A stretch of 64,000 nucleotides of DNA from Vulcaniibacterium thermophilum (lineage in GTDB: Bacteria > Pseudomonadota > Gammaproteobacteria > Xanthomonadales > Xanthomonadaceae). The DNA lies in NCBI RefSeq assembly GCF_007923255.1, contig NZ_VOHJ01000008.1, positions 27,058-91,057 on the forward strand, written 5' to 3'. This document shows, one piece after another, positions 44,200-54,711 of this stretch. The notes under the pieces were generated by a model. That model did no database searches. It saw only the letters and a program-made list of their open reading frames with translations, and had not been told where the DNA came from. Within the stretch, counting starts at the first letter, position 1. Each line of letters opens with the position of its first letter. The position numbers were made by a program, and so were the translations under genes.

Positions 44200-44347
44200 C
44201 GTCTTCTTCCTTCCGGACTGTGACCGTCGGCTCCGGCGTTCGACCGGATCTGCTGACCCCGCCGTGCGGGGGCACGGCGGGCGCTCGCGGGCTCGTGCGC
44301 GGTGCGCACCTACCGCCGGTGGGGACTTCCACCCCGCCCTGAAGACG
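44200..44347 (-). ncRNA. FMN riboswitch (RFN element)
   Basis: Minus strand, upstream of ribE. P1 is CGTCTTC (44341-44347) with GAAGACG (44200-44206). In order it has AGGGCGGGGTGGAAGTCCCC, ACCGGCGGTAGGTGCGC, GAGCCCGCGAGCGCCC, GGGTCAGCAGATCCGGT, GCCGGAGCCGACGGT and CAGTCCGGAAGGAAGA, the conserved RFN core. Binds FMN and should lower expression of ribE-ribBX-ribH-nusB-thiL. The arrangement places ribD upstream of, and outside, the switch. Confidence 0.96.
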
Positions 44348-44375
44348 TCATGAGGCCGGCGAACCGGCCGTGCGC

Positions 44376-44381
44376 ATTCTA
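44376..44381 (-). promoter_or_regulatory. -10 element of the riboswitch transcript
   Basis: TAGAAT on the minus strand, start near 44369, just before a GGCCGG-TTCG-CCGGCC hairpin (44354-44369) and the riboswitch P1. No good -35. Confidence 0.45.
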
Positions 44382-44433
44382 CCGCCCGCCGCGCCGGCAC
44401 GGCCGCCGGCGTGCGGACGCTGCGTTGCGGGCG

Positions 44434-45189
44434 TCAGCCCGACTTGCGCCGCAGGTGCAGGAACAGCGGCCAGCGGATCGTGCGCGTCGTGTGCGGATCG
44501 CCCCAGGCCGCCGCCAGCGCGTCCGCATGCGCCGCCACCGCGCCGCACCCGGTGCGCTCGCGGTGGCGCGCGACCGCCGACATGCTCGACAGGTACCCGA
44601 GCAGGCGCTCCAGCGGCCAGTCCGCACTCATCTCGAGCGTGGGCGCGGGCAGCGCCGCGAACGGCCACGCGAATCCGGCGTAGTGCGCGTCGACCAGCGC
44701 GCGCTCCGGCGGCCAGTCGGGCTCGATATCGGCGCGGAATACGGCGACGGCGTCCTCCATGCCCTGTGGCGCGACGAAATCGGCATAGCCCCACGCCGCC
44801 AGCACGCCGCCCGGCGCCAGCACCCGCGCGCACTCGGCGATGAAGGCGTCGAGGTCGAACCAGTGCAGCGCCTGCGCCACCGCCACCAGACCGACCGCGC
44901 CGTCGGCCAGCGCGGTGCGCTCGCCCGGCTCCACCGCGAGCGTCACGTTGCCCGCGCCCTGCCTCGCCCAGTGGCGGGCGATCTGCTGCGCGCTCGGATC
45001 GGTGGCATGCACGTGCGCGAAGCGCGCGGCCAGCCCGCGCGTGGCCTGACCGCTGCCGCAGCCCGGCTCCCACACCCGCGCGCCGCGCGGCGCCGCCTCG
45101 GCCAGCGCCTCGAACAGCGCGTCCGGATACTCCGGCCGTGCCGCGGCGTAATGCGAGGCGACGGCGGAGAAGTGGTCGCGGAAGCTCAT
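44434..45189 (-). CDS. Class I SAM-dependent methyltransferase
   Basis: 251 aa. Methyltransferase_11-type fold: motif I VWEPGCGSGQATRGLA, ATDPSAQQI, VAQALHWFDLDAFIAECARVLAPGGVLAAWGY. N-terminus FRDHFSAVASHYAAARPEYPDALF is typical of the YjhP/Tam-like small-molecule methyltransferases. Substrate unknown. ATG 45189 overlaps the ribD stop (ATGA), so it is co-translated with ribD yet lies upstream of the riboswitch. It is not part of known riboflavin pathways. Confidence 0.85.
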   Translation of the reverse strand: MSFRDHFSAVASHYAAARPEYPDALFEALAEAAPRGARVWEPGCGSGQATRGLAARFAHVHATDPSAQQIARHWARQGAGNVTLAVEPGERTALADGAVGLVAVAQALHWFDLDAFIAECARVLAPGGVLAAWGYADFVAPQGMEDAVAVFRADIEPDWPPERALVDAHYAGFAWPFAALPAPTLEMSADWPLERLLGYLSSMSAVARHRERTGCGAVAAHADALAAAWGDPHTTRTIRWPLFLHLRRKSG

Positions 45190-46295
45190 GCCGCGGCGGC
45201 CCGCGGGCGCAGCAGCAGGCGCATGTCCTCGCCGATCCGGCGCGAGTCGACCACCGCCAGGTCCAGCCGCTGCGCCATGGCGTCGATGCGCAGGCCATCG
45301 AACAGCGGCCGCGCGCGCTCGCCCAGCAGCACCGGCGCGACGTACAGCAGCAACTCGTCCACCAGTCCTTCGACGAACAGCGCGCCGGCGAGCGTCGCGC
45401 CGGCCTCGACCTGTACTTCGTTGATCCCGCGCTCGGCCAGCAGCTTCATCACCGCGCGCAGTTCGAAGCGGCCATCGCGCATCGGCGCATGCGCCGTCTG
45501 CGCCTGCAGGTTGCGCGGACGCTTGGCGTCCGGCGCATGGATGTACAGCGTGGGCGCGTCGCCTTCGCGCACGCGGCCGCGGGCAACGGTCGCAAGCCCG
45601 GGGTCGAGCACCACCCGCAGCGGCGGCACGAACGGCGTGTCGTCCTCGAGGCGCACGGTGAGCGACGGATCGTCGGCCATCACGGTGCCGGCGCCGGTGA
45701 GGATCGCGCCGGCGCGCGCTCGCCAGCGGTGCACGTCGCGCCGCGAGGCCTCGCCGCTGATCCACTTCGAATCGCCGCTGGCGAGCGCGCTGCGGCCGTC
45801 CAGGCTGGTGGCGAGCTTCACCCGCACCCACGGCCGGCCGCGTTCGATGCGCGAAAGCCAGCCGCGGTTGAGCGCGCGCGCCTGCGCTTCCATCAGGCCG
45901 TCGCGCACCTCGATGCCGGCCGCGCGCAGACGTGCGAAACCGGCACCATCCACCTGCGGGAACGGATCGCGCATCGCCGCGACCACCCGTGCCACGCCCG
46001 CGGCGATCAGCGCATCCGCGCAAGGGCCGGTGCGCCCGGTATGCGCGCACGGTTCCAGCGTGACGTAGACGCTCGCGCCCTTCGCGCGCGCGCCGGCCTG
46101 CGCAAGCGCGTGCAGCTCGGCGTGCGGCTCGCCCGCGCGCACGTGCCAGCCCTCGCCGACCACCTCCTCGCCGTGCGCGATCACGCAGCCGACCATCGGG
46201 TTCGGCCGCGTGGTGTACGCACCCCGCTCGGCCAGGCGCAGCGCGCGCGCCATCAGCGCGTGGTCGGTGGCGGTGAACGGCTCATTCGCGGACAT
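45186..46295 (-). CDS. ribD: RibD, bifunctional pyrimidine deaminase / reductase
   Basis: 369 aa. N-terminal zinc deaminase (GAYTTRPNPMVGCVI, GEPHAELHAL, EPCAHTGRTGPC) and C-terminal reductase (KLATSLDGRSALASGDSKWIS, DPGLATVARGRV, VQVEAGATLAGALFVEGLVDELLLYVAP). Second and third steps of riboflavin synthesis. ATG 46295 lies inside the end of the upstream unknown gene (14-bp overlap). Confidence 0.96.
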   Translation of the reverse strand: MSANEPFTATDHALMARALRLAERGAYTTRPNPMVGCVIAHGEEVVGEGWHVRAGEPHAELHALAQAGARAKGASVYVTLEPCAHTGRTGPCADALIAAGVARVVAAMRDPFPQVDGAGFARLRAAGIEVRDGLMEAQARALNRGWLSRIERGRPWVRVKLATSLDGRSALASGDSKWISGEASRRDVHRWRARAGAILTGAGTVMADDPSLTVRLEDDTPFVPPLRVVLDPGLATVARGRVREGDAPTLYIHAPDAKRPRNLQAQTAHAPMRDGRFELRAVMKLLAERGINEVQVEAGATLAGALFVEGLVDELLLYVAPVLLGERARPLFDGLRIDAMAQRLDLAVVDSRRIGEDMRLLLRPRAAAA

Positions 46296-47358
46296 AACGG
46301 CCCTCGCCCCAGTTCGCAGGCACCAGTGCGCCATCTTCCACACGCAGGCGCAGCTCGTCGAACGGCAGCGGCACGGTCTGCCGGGCGTCGAAGCGGACCT
46401 GCAGCACCGCCGGTCCCGGCGGCGCCACCGCCAGAGTGTTCTCGCCGACCGTTCCCTCCTGCCCGCGCAGCCGCAGGCGCACCTGCTCGAGCGTGGCCTG
46501 CGCGCGCGGACGCACGCCGGCCCAGCCGCCGCGATCGGTGGTGCGGCTTTCGCGGTGGCCGTCACTGAAACGGAATTCGACCTCGATGCCGCTCCAGTTC
46601 AGGCCGTAGTACTCGTCGTGCACGCGCACCGCGTAGCCGCCGCTTCGCGGCTCGACGGTGATGCGGCAGCGCGCCGGACGCTCCGGCTCCGACCATCGCG
46701 GCGGTTCGACGCCGGCCCGGTAGGCGGCGTCCTGCGCCGCGCGGAACGTGTCGCGCAGCGCGGCGCGCGCCTGGCGCGCGCGCTCGATCGCGGCGCCGGC
46801 GGCCTCCGTGCCGTCGCGTTCGATCCGCGCGGCGGCGTCGCGCATCGCGGTCTCGGCCTCGAAGCGCGCGACCTGGAGATCGAGCGCGGCATGCGCGGCC
46901 GCTGCGGCCAGCTCCGCCGCATCCGGTGCGGCGGCGGGCTCATCGAGCGCGGGGGCCGCGACTGCCGCGGCATCCGCCGCGTCCTCCAGGAACGGACAGC
47001 GCGCCGCGGCCTGGTCCTCGGCCGCAAGCTGCTCCTTCTCGCCGAGCCGCTCCTCGTCGTCCTCCTCCCACGGCACCGCTTCCCCAAGCTCGAACAGCGG
47101 CCGTCCCGCCGGCGCGCGCGCGGGCACCAGCACCACCTCGTCGCCCTCGCGCGTCCAGCGGCCTTCGGCGTACTGGTCGACCGCACCGTAGGCCAGCATC
47201 CATTCGAAGCGGCCGTCCTCGTGCAGGCGCAGTTCGGAGCCGACCTCGCGCACGCCCTGCAGGTAATAGCGACCGGCGAGCGCGGCCTCGGGCGGCGCGG
47301 CCTGGGCGACGGCGGCGAGCGCCGCCAAGCCGAGCGGAAACAGACGGGCGAGCTTCAT
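46282..47358 (-). CDS. Exported protein of unknown function between nrdR and ribD
   Basis: 358 aa, not recognised. A clean signal peptide (LARLFPLGLAALAAVAQAAP) is followed by a ~75-residue N-terminal module (GRYYLQGVREVGSELRLHED, YGAVDQYAEGRWTREGDEVVL) that looks like a small beta domain, a central Ala/Glu-rich helical region (~110-215) and a C-terminal beta-rich section (YAVRVHDEYYGLNWSGIEVEF). Only one cysteine pair (ARCPFLED and PARCRIT) is visible after the signal. RBS AAAGGAAG precedes ATG 47358. Co-transcribed with nrdR and ribD. Confidence 0.75.
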   Translation of the reverse strand: MKLARLFPLGLAALAAVAQAAPPEAALAGRYYLQGVREVGSELRLHEDGRFEWMLAYGAVDQYAEGRWTREGDEVVLVPARAPAGRPLFELGEAVPWEEDDEERLGEKEQLAAEDQAAARCPFLEDAADAAAVAAPALDEPAAAPDAAELAAAAAHAALDLQVARFEAETAMRDAAARIERDGTEAAGAAIERARQARAALRDTFRAAQDAAYRAGVEPPRWSEPERPARCRITVEPRSGGYAVRVHDEYYGLNWSGIEVEFRFSDGHRESRTTDRGGWAGVRPRAQATLEQVRLRLRGQEGTVGENTLAVAPPGPAVLQVRFDARQTVPLPFDELRLRVEDGALVPANWGEGRYVRE

Positions 47359-47415
47359 GCGAGCTTCCTTTCGTAGGGGTGGGGAGTGCGGGCGCGCCCG
47401 CGCCGGCGTCGGCGC

Positions 47416-47940
47416 TCAGCGCCGACGGCCCTTCTCGGGGCGCGGTTCGTCCTCGCCCAGGAGCGGCAGTTGGCCTTCGCCGGGCGGCAGTTCGCGCTCC
47501 AGGCGGTCGAGCTCCTCGCGGAAATCGGCCACGTCCTGGAACGCGCGATAGACGGAAGCGAAGCGCACGTAGGCGATGTGGTCGAGCCGGCGCAGCTCGG
47601 CCATCACGAATTCGCCGACCCGGCGCGATTCCACCTCGCGCTCGGCGGTCATGCGCAGCCGATGCACCACCGCGCGCACCGCCGCTTCCACCTGCTCCTC
47701 GGCGACCGGCCGCTTGTGCAGCGCGCGATCGAAACTGTGGCGCAGCTTGCGCGCGTCGAACGGCTCGCGCCGGCCGTCGCTCTTGATGATGTTGGGCAGC
47801 TTCAGCTCGATGGTTTCGAGCGTCGAGAACCGCTCCCCGCACGCCGCGCACTCCCGCCGCCGGCGGATGGTCGCGCCGTCGTCGGACACACGCGAATCGA
47901 TCACGCGGGTGTCTTCGTGCTGGCAGAAGGGGCAGTGCAT
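47416..47940 (-). CDS. nrdR: NrdR, ribonucleotide reductase repressor
   Basis: 174 aa. Zinc ribbon Cys3, Cys6, Cys31, Cys34 (CPFC ... CAAC), then an ATP-cone domain ([37 protein letters not shown]). Represses nrd genes according to ATP/dATP load. ATG 47940. The short C-terminal tail is variable. Sits after glyA as in most gammaproteobacteria. Confidence 0.97.
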   Translation of the reverse strand: MHCPFCQHEDTRVIDSRVSDDGATIRRRRECAACGERFSTLETIELKLPNIIKSDGRREPFDARKLRHSFDRALHKRPVAEEQVEAAVRAVVHRLRMTAEREVESRRVGEFVMAELRRLDHIAYVRFASVYRAFQDVADFREELDRLERELPPGEGQLPLLGEDEPRPEKGRRR

Positions 47941-47945
47941 CAGGG

Positions 47946-48048
47946 CGCCGGGAATCGGGAGTCGGGAGTCGGGAATCGATGGATGAAGGCGTGCAGGACA
48001 CCGCTGTTCACGATTCCCGATTCTCCATTCCCGATTCCCGTCTCCTCA
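47946..48048. repeat. Heptamer inverted-repeat element, glyA-nrdR gap
   Basis: Arm GGGAATCGGGAGTCGGGAGTC at 47950-47977 and inverted arm GATTCCCGATTCTCCATTCCC at 48012-48044, ~30 bp apart. Lies between the glyA stop and the nrdR start. Confidence 0.8.
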
Positions 48049-49299
48049 CCCATACACCGGAAACCGCCGGCACTGCGCGACCACCGCCTCGCGCACGCGG
48101 GCGATGACGGCATCGTCGGCCGGGGCGTCGAGCACATCGGCGATCCAGTTTGCGAGATCGATGCACTCGGCCTCGCCGTAGCCGCGCGTGGTCACCGCCG
48201 GCGTGCCCAGGCGCAGGCCGGAGGTGACGAACGGCGAGCGCGGATCGTTCGGCACCGAGTTCTTGTTGACGGTGATGTGGGCGCGGCCGAGCGCGGCCTC
48301 GGCGTCCTTGCCGCTGATGTCGCGGCCGATCAGGTCGACCAGCATCAGATGGTTCCGCGTGCCGCCGGAAACGATCCTGTAGCCGCGCCGGATGAGCGTG
48401 TCCGCCATCGCCTGCGCGTTCTTCACCACCTGCTGCTGGTAGGCCTTGAACTCCGGCTCCAGCGCCTCCTTGAACGCCACCGCCTTCGCGGCGATCACGT
48501 GCATCAGCGGACCGCCCTGGATGCCGGGGAAGACGATGCTCTGCAGCTTCTTGACCAGGTCCTCGGACGGGCCCTTGGCGACGATGATGCCGCCGCGCGG
48601 ACCGCGCAGGGTCTTGTGGGTGGTCGAGGTCACCACGTGCGCGTGCGGCAGCGGGCTCGGGTAGACGCCGGCGGCGACGAGGCCGGCGATGTGCGCCATG
48701 TCGACGAAGAAGATCGCGCCGACCGCATCGGCGATCTGCCGCATGCGCGCCCAGTCGATGATCTGCGAGTAGGCGCTGAAGCCGGCGATCAGCATCTTCG
48801 GCCGGTGTTCGCGCGCCAGCCTCTCGACTTCGTCGTAGTCGATCAGGCCCTGCTCGTTGACGCCGTACTGCACCGCGTTGAACAGCTTGCCGGAGGCGTT
48901 GACCTTGGCGCCGTGGGTGAGATGGCCGCCGTGCGCCAGCGACATGCCGAGGATGGTGTCGCCCGGATTCAGCAGTGCGAAGTAGACCGCCTGGTTGGCC
49001 TGCGAGCCCGAGTGCGGCTGCACGTTGGCGTAGTCGGCGTCGAACAGCGCTTTGCAGCGATCGATCGCGAGCTGCTCGGCGACGTCGACGAATTCGCAGC
49101 CGCCGTAATAGCGCTTGCCCGGATAGCCCTCGGCGTACTTGTTGGTGAGCACGCTGCCCTGCGCCTCCAGCACGCGCGGGCTGGCGTAGTTCTCCGAGGC
49201 GATCAGTTCGACGTGGTCCTCCTGACGGCGGCGCTCCCCGGCGATCGCCTGGGCGAGTTCGGGATCGAAACCTTCGATGCGGGCATCACGGGGGAACAT
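48046..49299 (-). CDS. glyA: Serine hydroxymethyltransferase
   Basis: PLP enzyme interconverting serine and glycine with tetrahydrofolate. 417 aa. Motifs: [63 protein letters not shown] and the PLP-lysine segment [16 protein letters not shown] 49299. A possible -10 (TAGACT, 49333-49338 on the minus strand) is upstream. Confidence 0.98.
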   Translation of the reverse strand: MFPRDARIEGFDPELAQAIAGERRRQEDHVELIASENYASPRVLEAQGSVLTNKYAEGYPGKRYYGGCEFVDVAEQLAIDRCKALFDADYANVQPHSGSQANQAVYFALLNPGDTILGMSLAHGGHLTHGAKVNASGKLFNAVQYGVNEQGLIDYDEVERLAREHRPKMLIAGFSAYSQIIDWARMRQIADAVGAIFFVDMAHIAGLVAAGVYPSPLPHAHVVTSTTHKTLRGPRGGIIVAKGPSEDLVKKLQSIVFPGIQGGPLMHVIAAKAVAFKEALEPEFKAYQQQVVKNAQAMADTLIRRGYRIVSGGTRNHLMLVDLIGRDISGKDAEAALGRAHITVNKNSVPNDPRSPFVTSGLRLGTPAVTTRGYGEAECIDLANWIADVLDAPADDAVIARVREAVVAQCRRFPVYG

Positions 49300-49470
49300 C
49301 GGCGCTCCGGGAGCAGGCAGGGGAAGTTCAAAAGTCTAGCCGTCGCGTACAGTTACGGCCACCGGCGACGGTAGCGCCGGACGTGCGCATCCGGGATAAT
49401 CCGGGCATCCCGTTTCCATCCGAGCGGCCCTGCGCGACGCAGGCAGCCGCTGTCCGCCTGCGGAGCCCCC

Positions 49471-51130
<1,660 letters not shown>

Positions 51131-51132
<2 letters not shown>

Positions 51133-51179
51133 CGTCCCGGCGCGCTCGCGCCATGCGCGAGCGCCTTTGCCGGGACGTC
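51131..51179. repeat. Two-tier palindrome at the ettA 3' end
   Basis: Outer arms GACGTCCCGG / CCGGGACGTC (51131-51140, 51170-51179) enclose an inner perfect hairpin CGCTCGCGC-CAT-GCGCGAGCG (51143-51163). It overlaps the ettA stop codon and could end the transcript, but lacks a T-run. Confidence 0.6.
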
Positions 51180-51383
51180 ATCCCCGCGAAAGCGGGGATC
51201 CATGGACTTTGCTGTTGCTGTTGCTGTTTTGCTCGTCATCCCCGCGCAAGCGGGGATCCACGGACTTTGCTGTTGCTGTTGCTGTTGCTGTCGCTGTTTT
51301 GCTCGTCATCCCCGCGAAAGCGGGGATCCATGGACTTTGCTGTTGCTGTTGCCCGTCATCCCCGCGAAAGCGAGGATCCATGG
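51177..51383. repeat. Four REP units (GTCATCCCCGCGAAAGCGGGGATCCA) with CTGTTG hexamer spacers
   Basis: Copies at 51177-51205, 51234-51263, 51305-51333 and 51355-51383. Each is a CCCCGC-GAAA-GCGGGG palindrome (one copy CAA, one GAGG variant). Spacers of about 30-45 bp are mostly TGCTGTTGCTGTT repeats. Confidence 0.9.
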
Positions 51384-51409
51384 ACGTCAACTGCGCACAG
51401 GGGGAGGAA

Positions 51410-51445
51410 ATGACCGCCCACGCACGCACGAGGACCCGCCCGTGA
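51410..51445 (+). CDS. Candidate 11-residue leader peptide coupled to pyrF
   Basis: ATG 51410 opens MTAHARTRTRP, ending in TGA that overlaps the pyrF GTG (GTGA). GGGGAGGAA lies right before the ATG, 2 bp spacing. An in-frame ATG at 51380 extends it through the last REP unit. Inference only. Confidence 0.3.
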   Translation: MTAHARTRTRP

Positions 51446-52254
51446 GCTTCATCGCCGCCCTCAGGCAACGCTGGCAGCAGGCCGACACGCTGGTCTGCGT
51501 CGGCCTCGACCCCGAGCCCGCGCGCTTCCCGGCGCGTTTCGCGGACGACGCCGATGCGGTGTTCGCGTTCTGCCGCGACATCGTGGATGCGACCGCCGAA
51601 TACGCCTGTGCGTTCAAGCCGCAGATCGCGCACTTCGCCGCGCTCGGGGCGGAGCACGCACTGACGCGGCTGATCGCGCACATCCATGCCGCGCATCCCG
51701 GCATTCCGGTGATCCTCGATTCCAAGCGCGGCGACATCGGCAGCACGGCGCAGCACTATGCCGCCGAGGCGTTCGACCGCTACCGCGCCGATGCCGTCAC
51801 CGTGAACCCCTACCTCGGCCGCGATTCGGTGCAGCCGTTCCTCGACCGCGCCGACAAGGGCGTGATCGTGCTGTGCCGCACTTCCAACCCGGGCGCCGGC
51901 GACCTGCAGGACCTGCTGGTGCACGGCCGGCCGCTGTACCAGCAGGTGGCGCAGAAGGTCGCGCACGAATGGAACGCGCACGGCAACTGCGCGCTGGTGG
52001 TGGGCGCGACCTGGCCGGAGCAGTTGCGCGAGGTGCGCGGGATCGCCGGCGATCTGCCGTTCCTGGTCCCCGGCGTGGGCGCGCAGGGCGGCGACGTGGA
52101 AGCGGTGGTGCGCAACGCGCGCACCGCCGACGGCACCGGCCTGATCGTCAGCTCCTCGCGCGCGATCCTGTACGCCTCATCCGGCGACGACTTCGCCGAT
52201 GCCGCGCGCGAGGCGGCGCGCGCCTTGCGCGAGACGATCAACCGGTACCGCTGA
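51442..52254 (+). CDS. pyrF: Orotidine-5'-phosphate decarboxylase (type 2)
   Basis: Last step of UMP synthesis. 270 aa, PyrF type 2. Motifs: VCVGLDPEPARFPA, ACAFKPQIAHFAALG, VILDSKRGDIGSTAQHYA (catalytic Lys-Asp array), ADAVTVNPYLG and FLVPGVGAQGG. GTG 51442 follows GAGGA by 10 bp. The upstream 300 bp are REP repeats. Confidence 0.94.
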   Translation: MSFIAALRQRWQQADTLVCVGLDPEPARFPARFADDADAVFAFCRDIVDATAEYACAFKPQIAHFAALGAEHALTRLIAHIHAAHPGIPVILDSKRGDIGSTAQHYAAEAFDRYRADAVTVNPYLGRDSVQPFLDRADKGVIVLCRTSNPGAGDLQDLLVHGRPLYQQVAQKVAHEWNAHGNCALVVGATWPEQLREVRGIAGDLPFLVPGVGAQGGDVEAVVRNARTADGTGLIVSSSRAILYASSGDDFADAAREAARALRETINRYR

Positions 52255-52527
52255 GCGCGCCCGAGCGACCGCCGCGCCCGGCGCGCGTCCGCGCAGGCGC
52301 ATGCTGCAACGCACGATCGCCACCCCGGCCGCACTGACGCGTGCGGGCCAGCGTTGACGCGCCACGTCCATCCGACCACCCCCTCCGGCGCCCTTCACGA
52401 AGCGCACACGCGCGGCCGCACAAAACCGCGCGTCCGGCACGCCATGCCCGCGCGGAGCGATTACCCTCTGCGCGCGGTCGAAGCGATGCACGCTCCGTCC
52501 CGCCGCATCCGCTCAAGGACGACGACG

Positions 52528-52662
52528 ATGAGTTTCTGGCACCTGTTGATCCTGCTGGTTCTGCTGCTGATCGCCGCCGGTGCGGCGGTGATCCTGTTCT
52601 ACCTGCAAACCGACGCCACCGACGACGGCGGCGCGTCCCCGCGCGACGGCTCGTCCGGCTGA
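52528..52662 (+). CDS. 44-residue single-pass membrane peptide
   Basis: MSFWHLLILLVLLLIAAGAA then VILFYLQTDATDDGGAS: one hydrophobic helix and a short acidic, Gly/Ser-rich tail. AAGGA 9 bp upstream of ATG 52528 and a TACCCT -10 candidate near 52462. Not recognised; short but has start signals and a conserved-looking shape. It converges on pepP. Confidence 0.55.
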   Translation: MSFWHLLILLVLLLIAAGAAVILFYLQTDATDDGGASPRDGSSG

Positions 52663-52678
52663 ACGCGACCGGCGGCGC

Positions 52679-54046
<1,368 letters not shown>

Positions 54047-54055
54047 CGCAGCGGC

Positions 54056-54604
54056 TCAGTTGAAGCGGCGGCGGTGCTGCGGGCCGAGCACGCAGTCGCC
54101 GTGCAGCAGCAGCACGGCCACGCGGACGAACTCCTCGATCTCGGCCAGCGCTTCCTCGTCCTCCTCGTCGCCCTCCTCCTGCGGCTGGGCCGTGGCCAGC
54201 CGGGCGATGTCGGCCAACGCCTCGCGGCTTTCTTCCGACAACGGGGGATTCGCGCCGGCCGCCATCCCGAACGCGCCGAGGAAGCCGCGGCACCAGTCGA
54301 AGAGCGCGCCGCTGCGTTCGGCGAGGCTGCGGTCGGCGTCGGGCAGCAGCAACTCGAAATCGAAGTCGCGGTCGGCGATCTGGCCGGCGCTGGCCGCGCG
54401 CAGGGCGTCCAGCGGGCTGCCGTCGGCCGGCACCGCGACGGCATCGTTGGCCAGCACGCGCCGGGTCCAGTCGGCCGCGGCCTCGCCGCCGCCGGCCAGC
54501 CAGCCGCACAGCGCGCCGTGCAGCTCGGCGGGGGAGGCGGACAGGGCCAGGCGCCGGCTTTCGGCTTCCACGGCGTTCCAGGAGGGCAGAACGTGTTCGC
54601 TCAC
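54056..54604 (-). CDS. ygfB: YgfB / UPF0149 family protein
   Basis: 182 aa. Family motifs: PAELHGALCGWLAGG near residue 28, WCRGFLGAFGMA near 103, and the acidic C-terminal helix EEFVRVAVLLLHGDC. In Pseudomonas YgfB homologues affect transcription of amidase genes; here only the family can be stated. A TAGACT -10 (54632-54637, minus) lies 30 bp upstream. Partner of pepP. Confidence 0.93.
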   Translation of the reverse strand: MSEHVLPSWNAVEAESRRLALSASPAELHGALCGWLAGGGEAAADWTRRVLANDAVAVPADGSPLDALRAASAGQIADRDFDFELLLPDADRSLAERSGALFDWCRGFLGAFGMAAGANPPLSEESREALADIARLATAQPQEEGDEEDEEALAEIEEFVRVAVLLLHGDCVLGPQHRRRFN

Positions 54605-54711
54605 GGATCGGGCGACGGACGGCGGGCGCCCAGTCTAGCAACCGCCTCAGGAAAGGCCCTTGCGCGCCGACAAATCGGCATACACTTCCCCCTCAAGCAG
54701 GGGCAGAGCGC

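Noticed and set aside
51177..51383. Resemblance to a small CRISPR array (four ~28-bp repeats with ~30-45-bp spacers)
   Set aside because: Repeats are perfect REP-type palindromes (CCCCGCGAAAGCGGGG) and the spacers are near-identical CTGTTG-repeat sequence, not unique; no cas genes are nearby.
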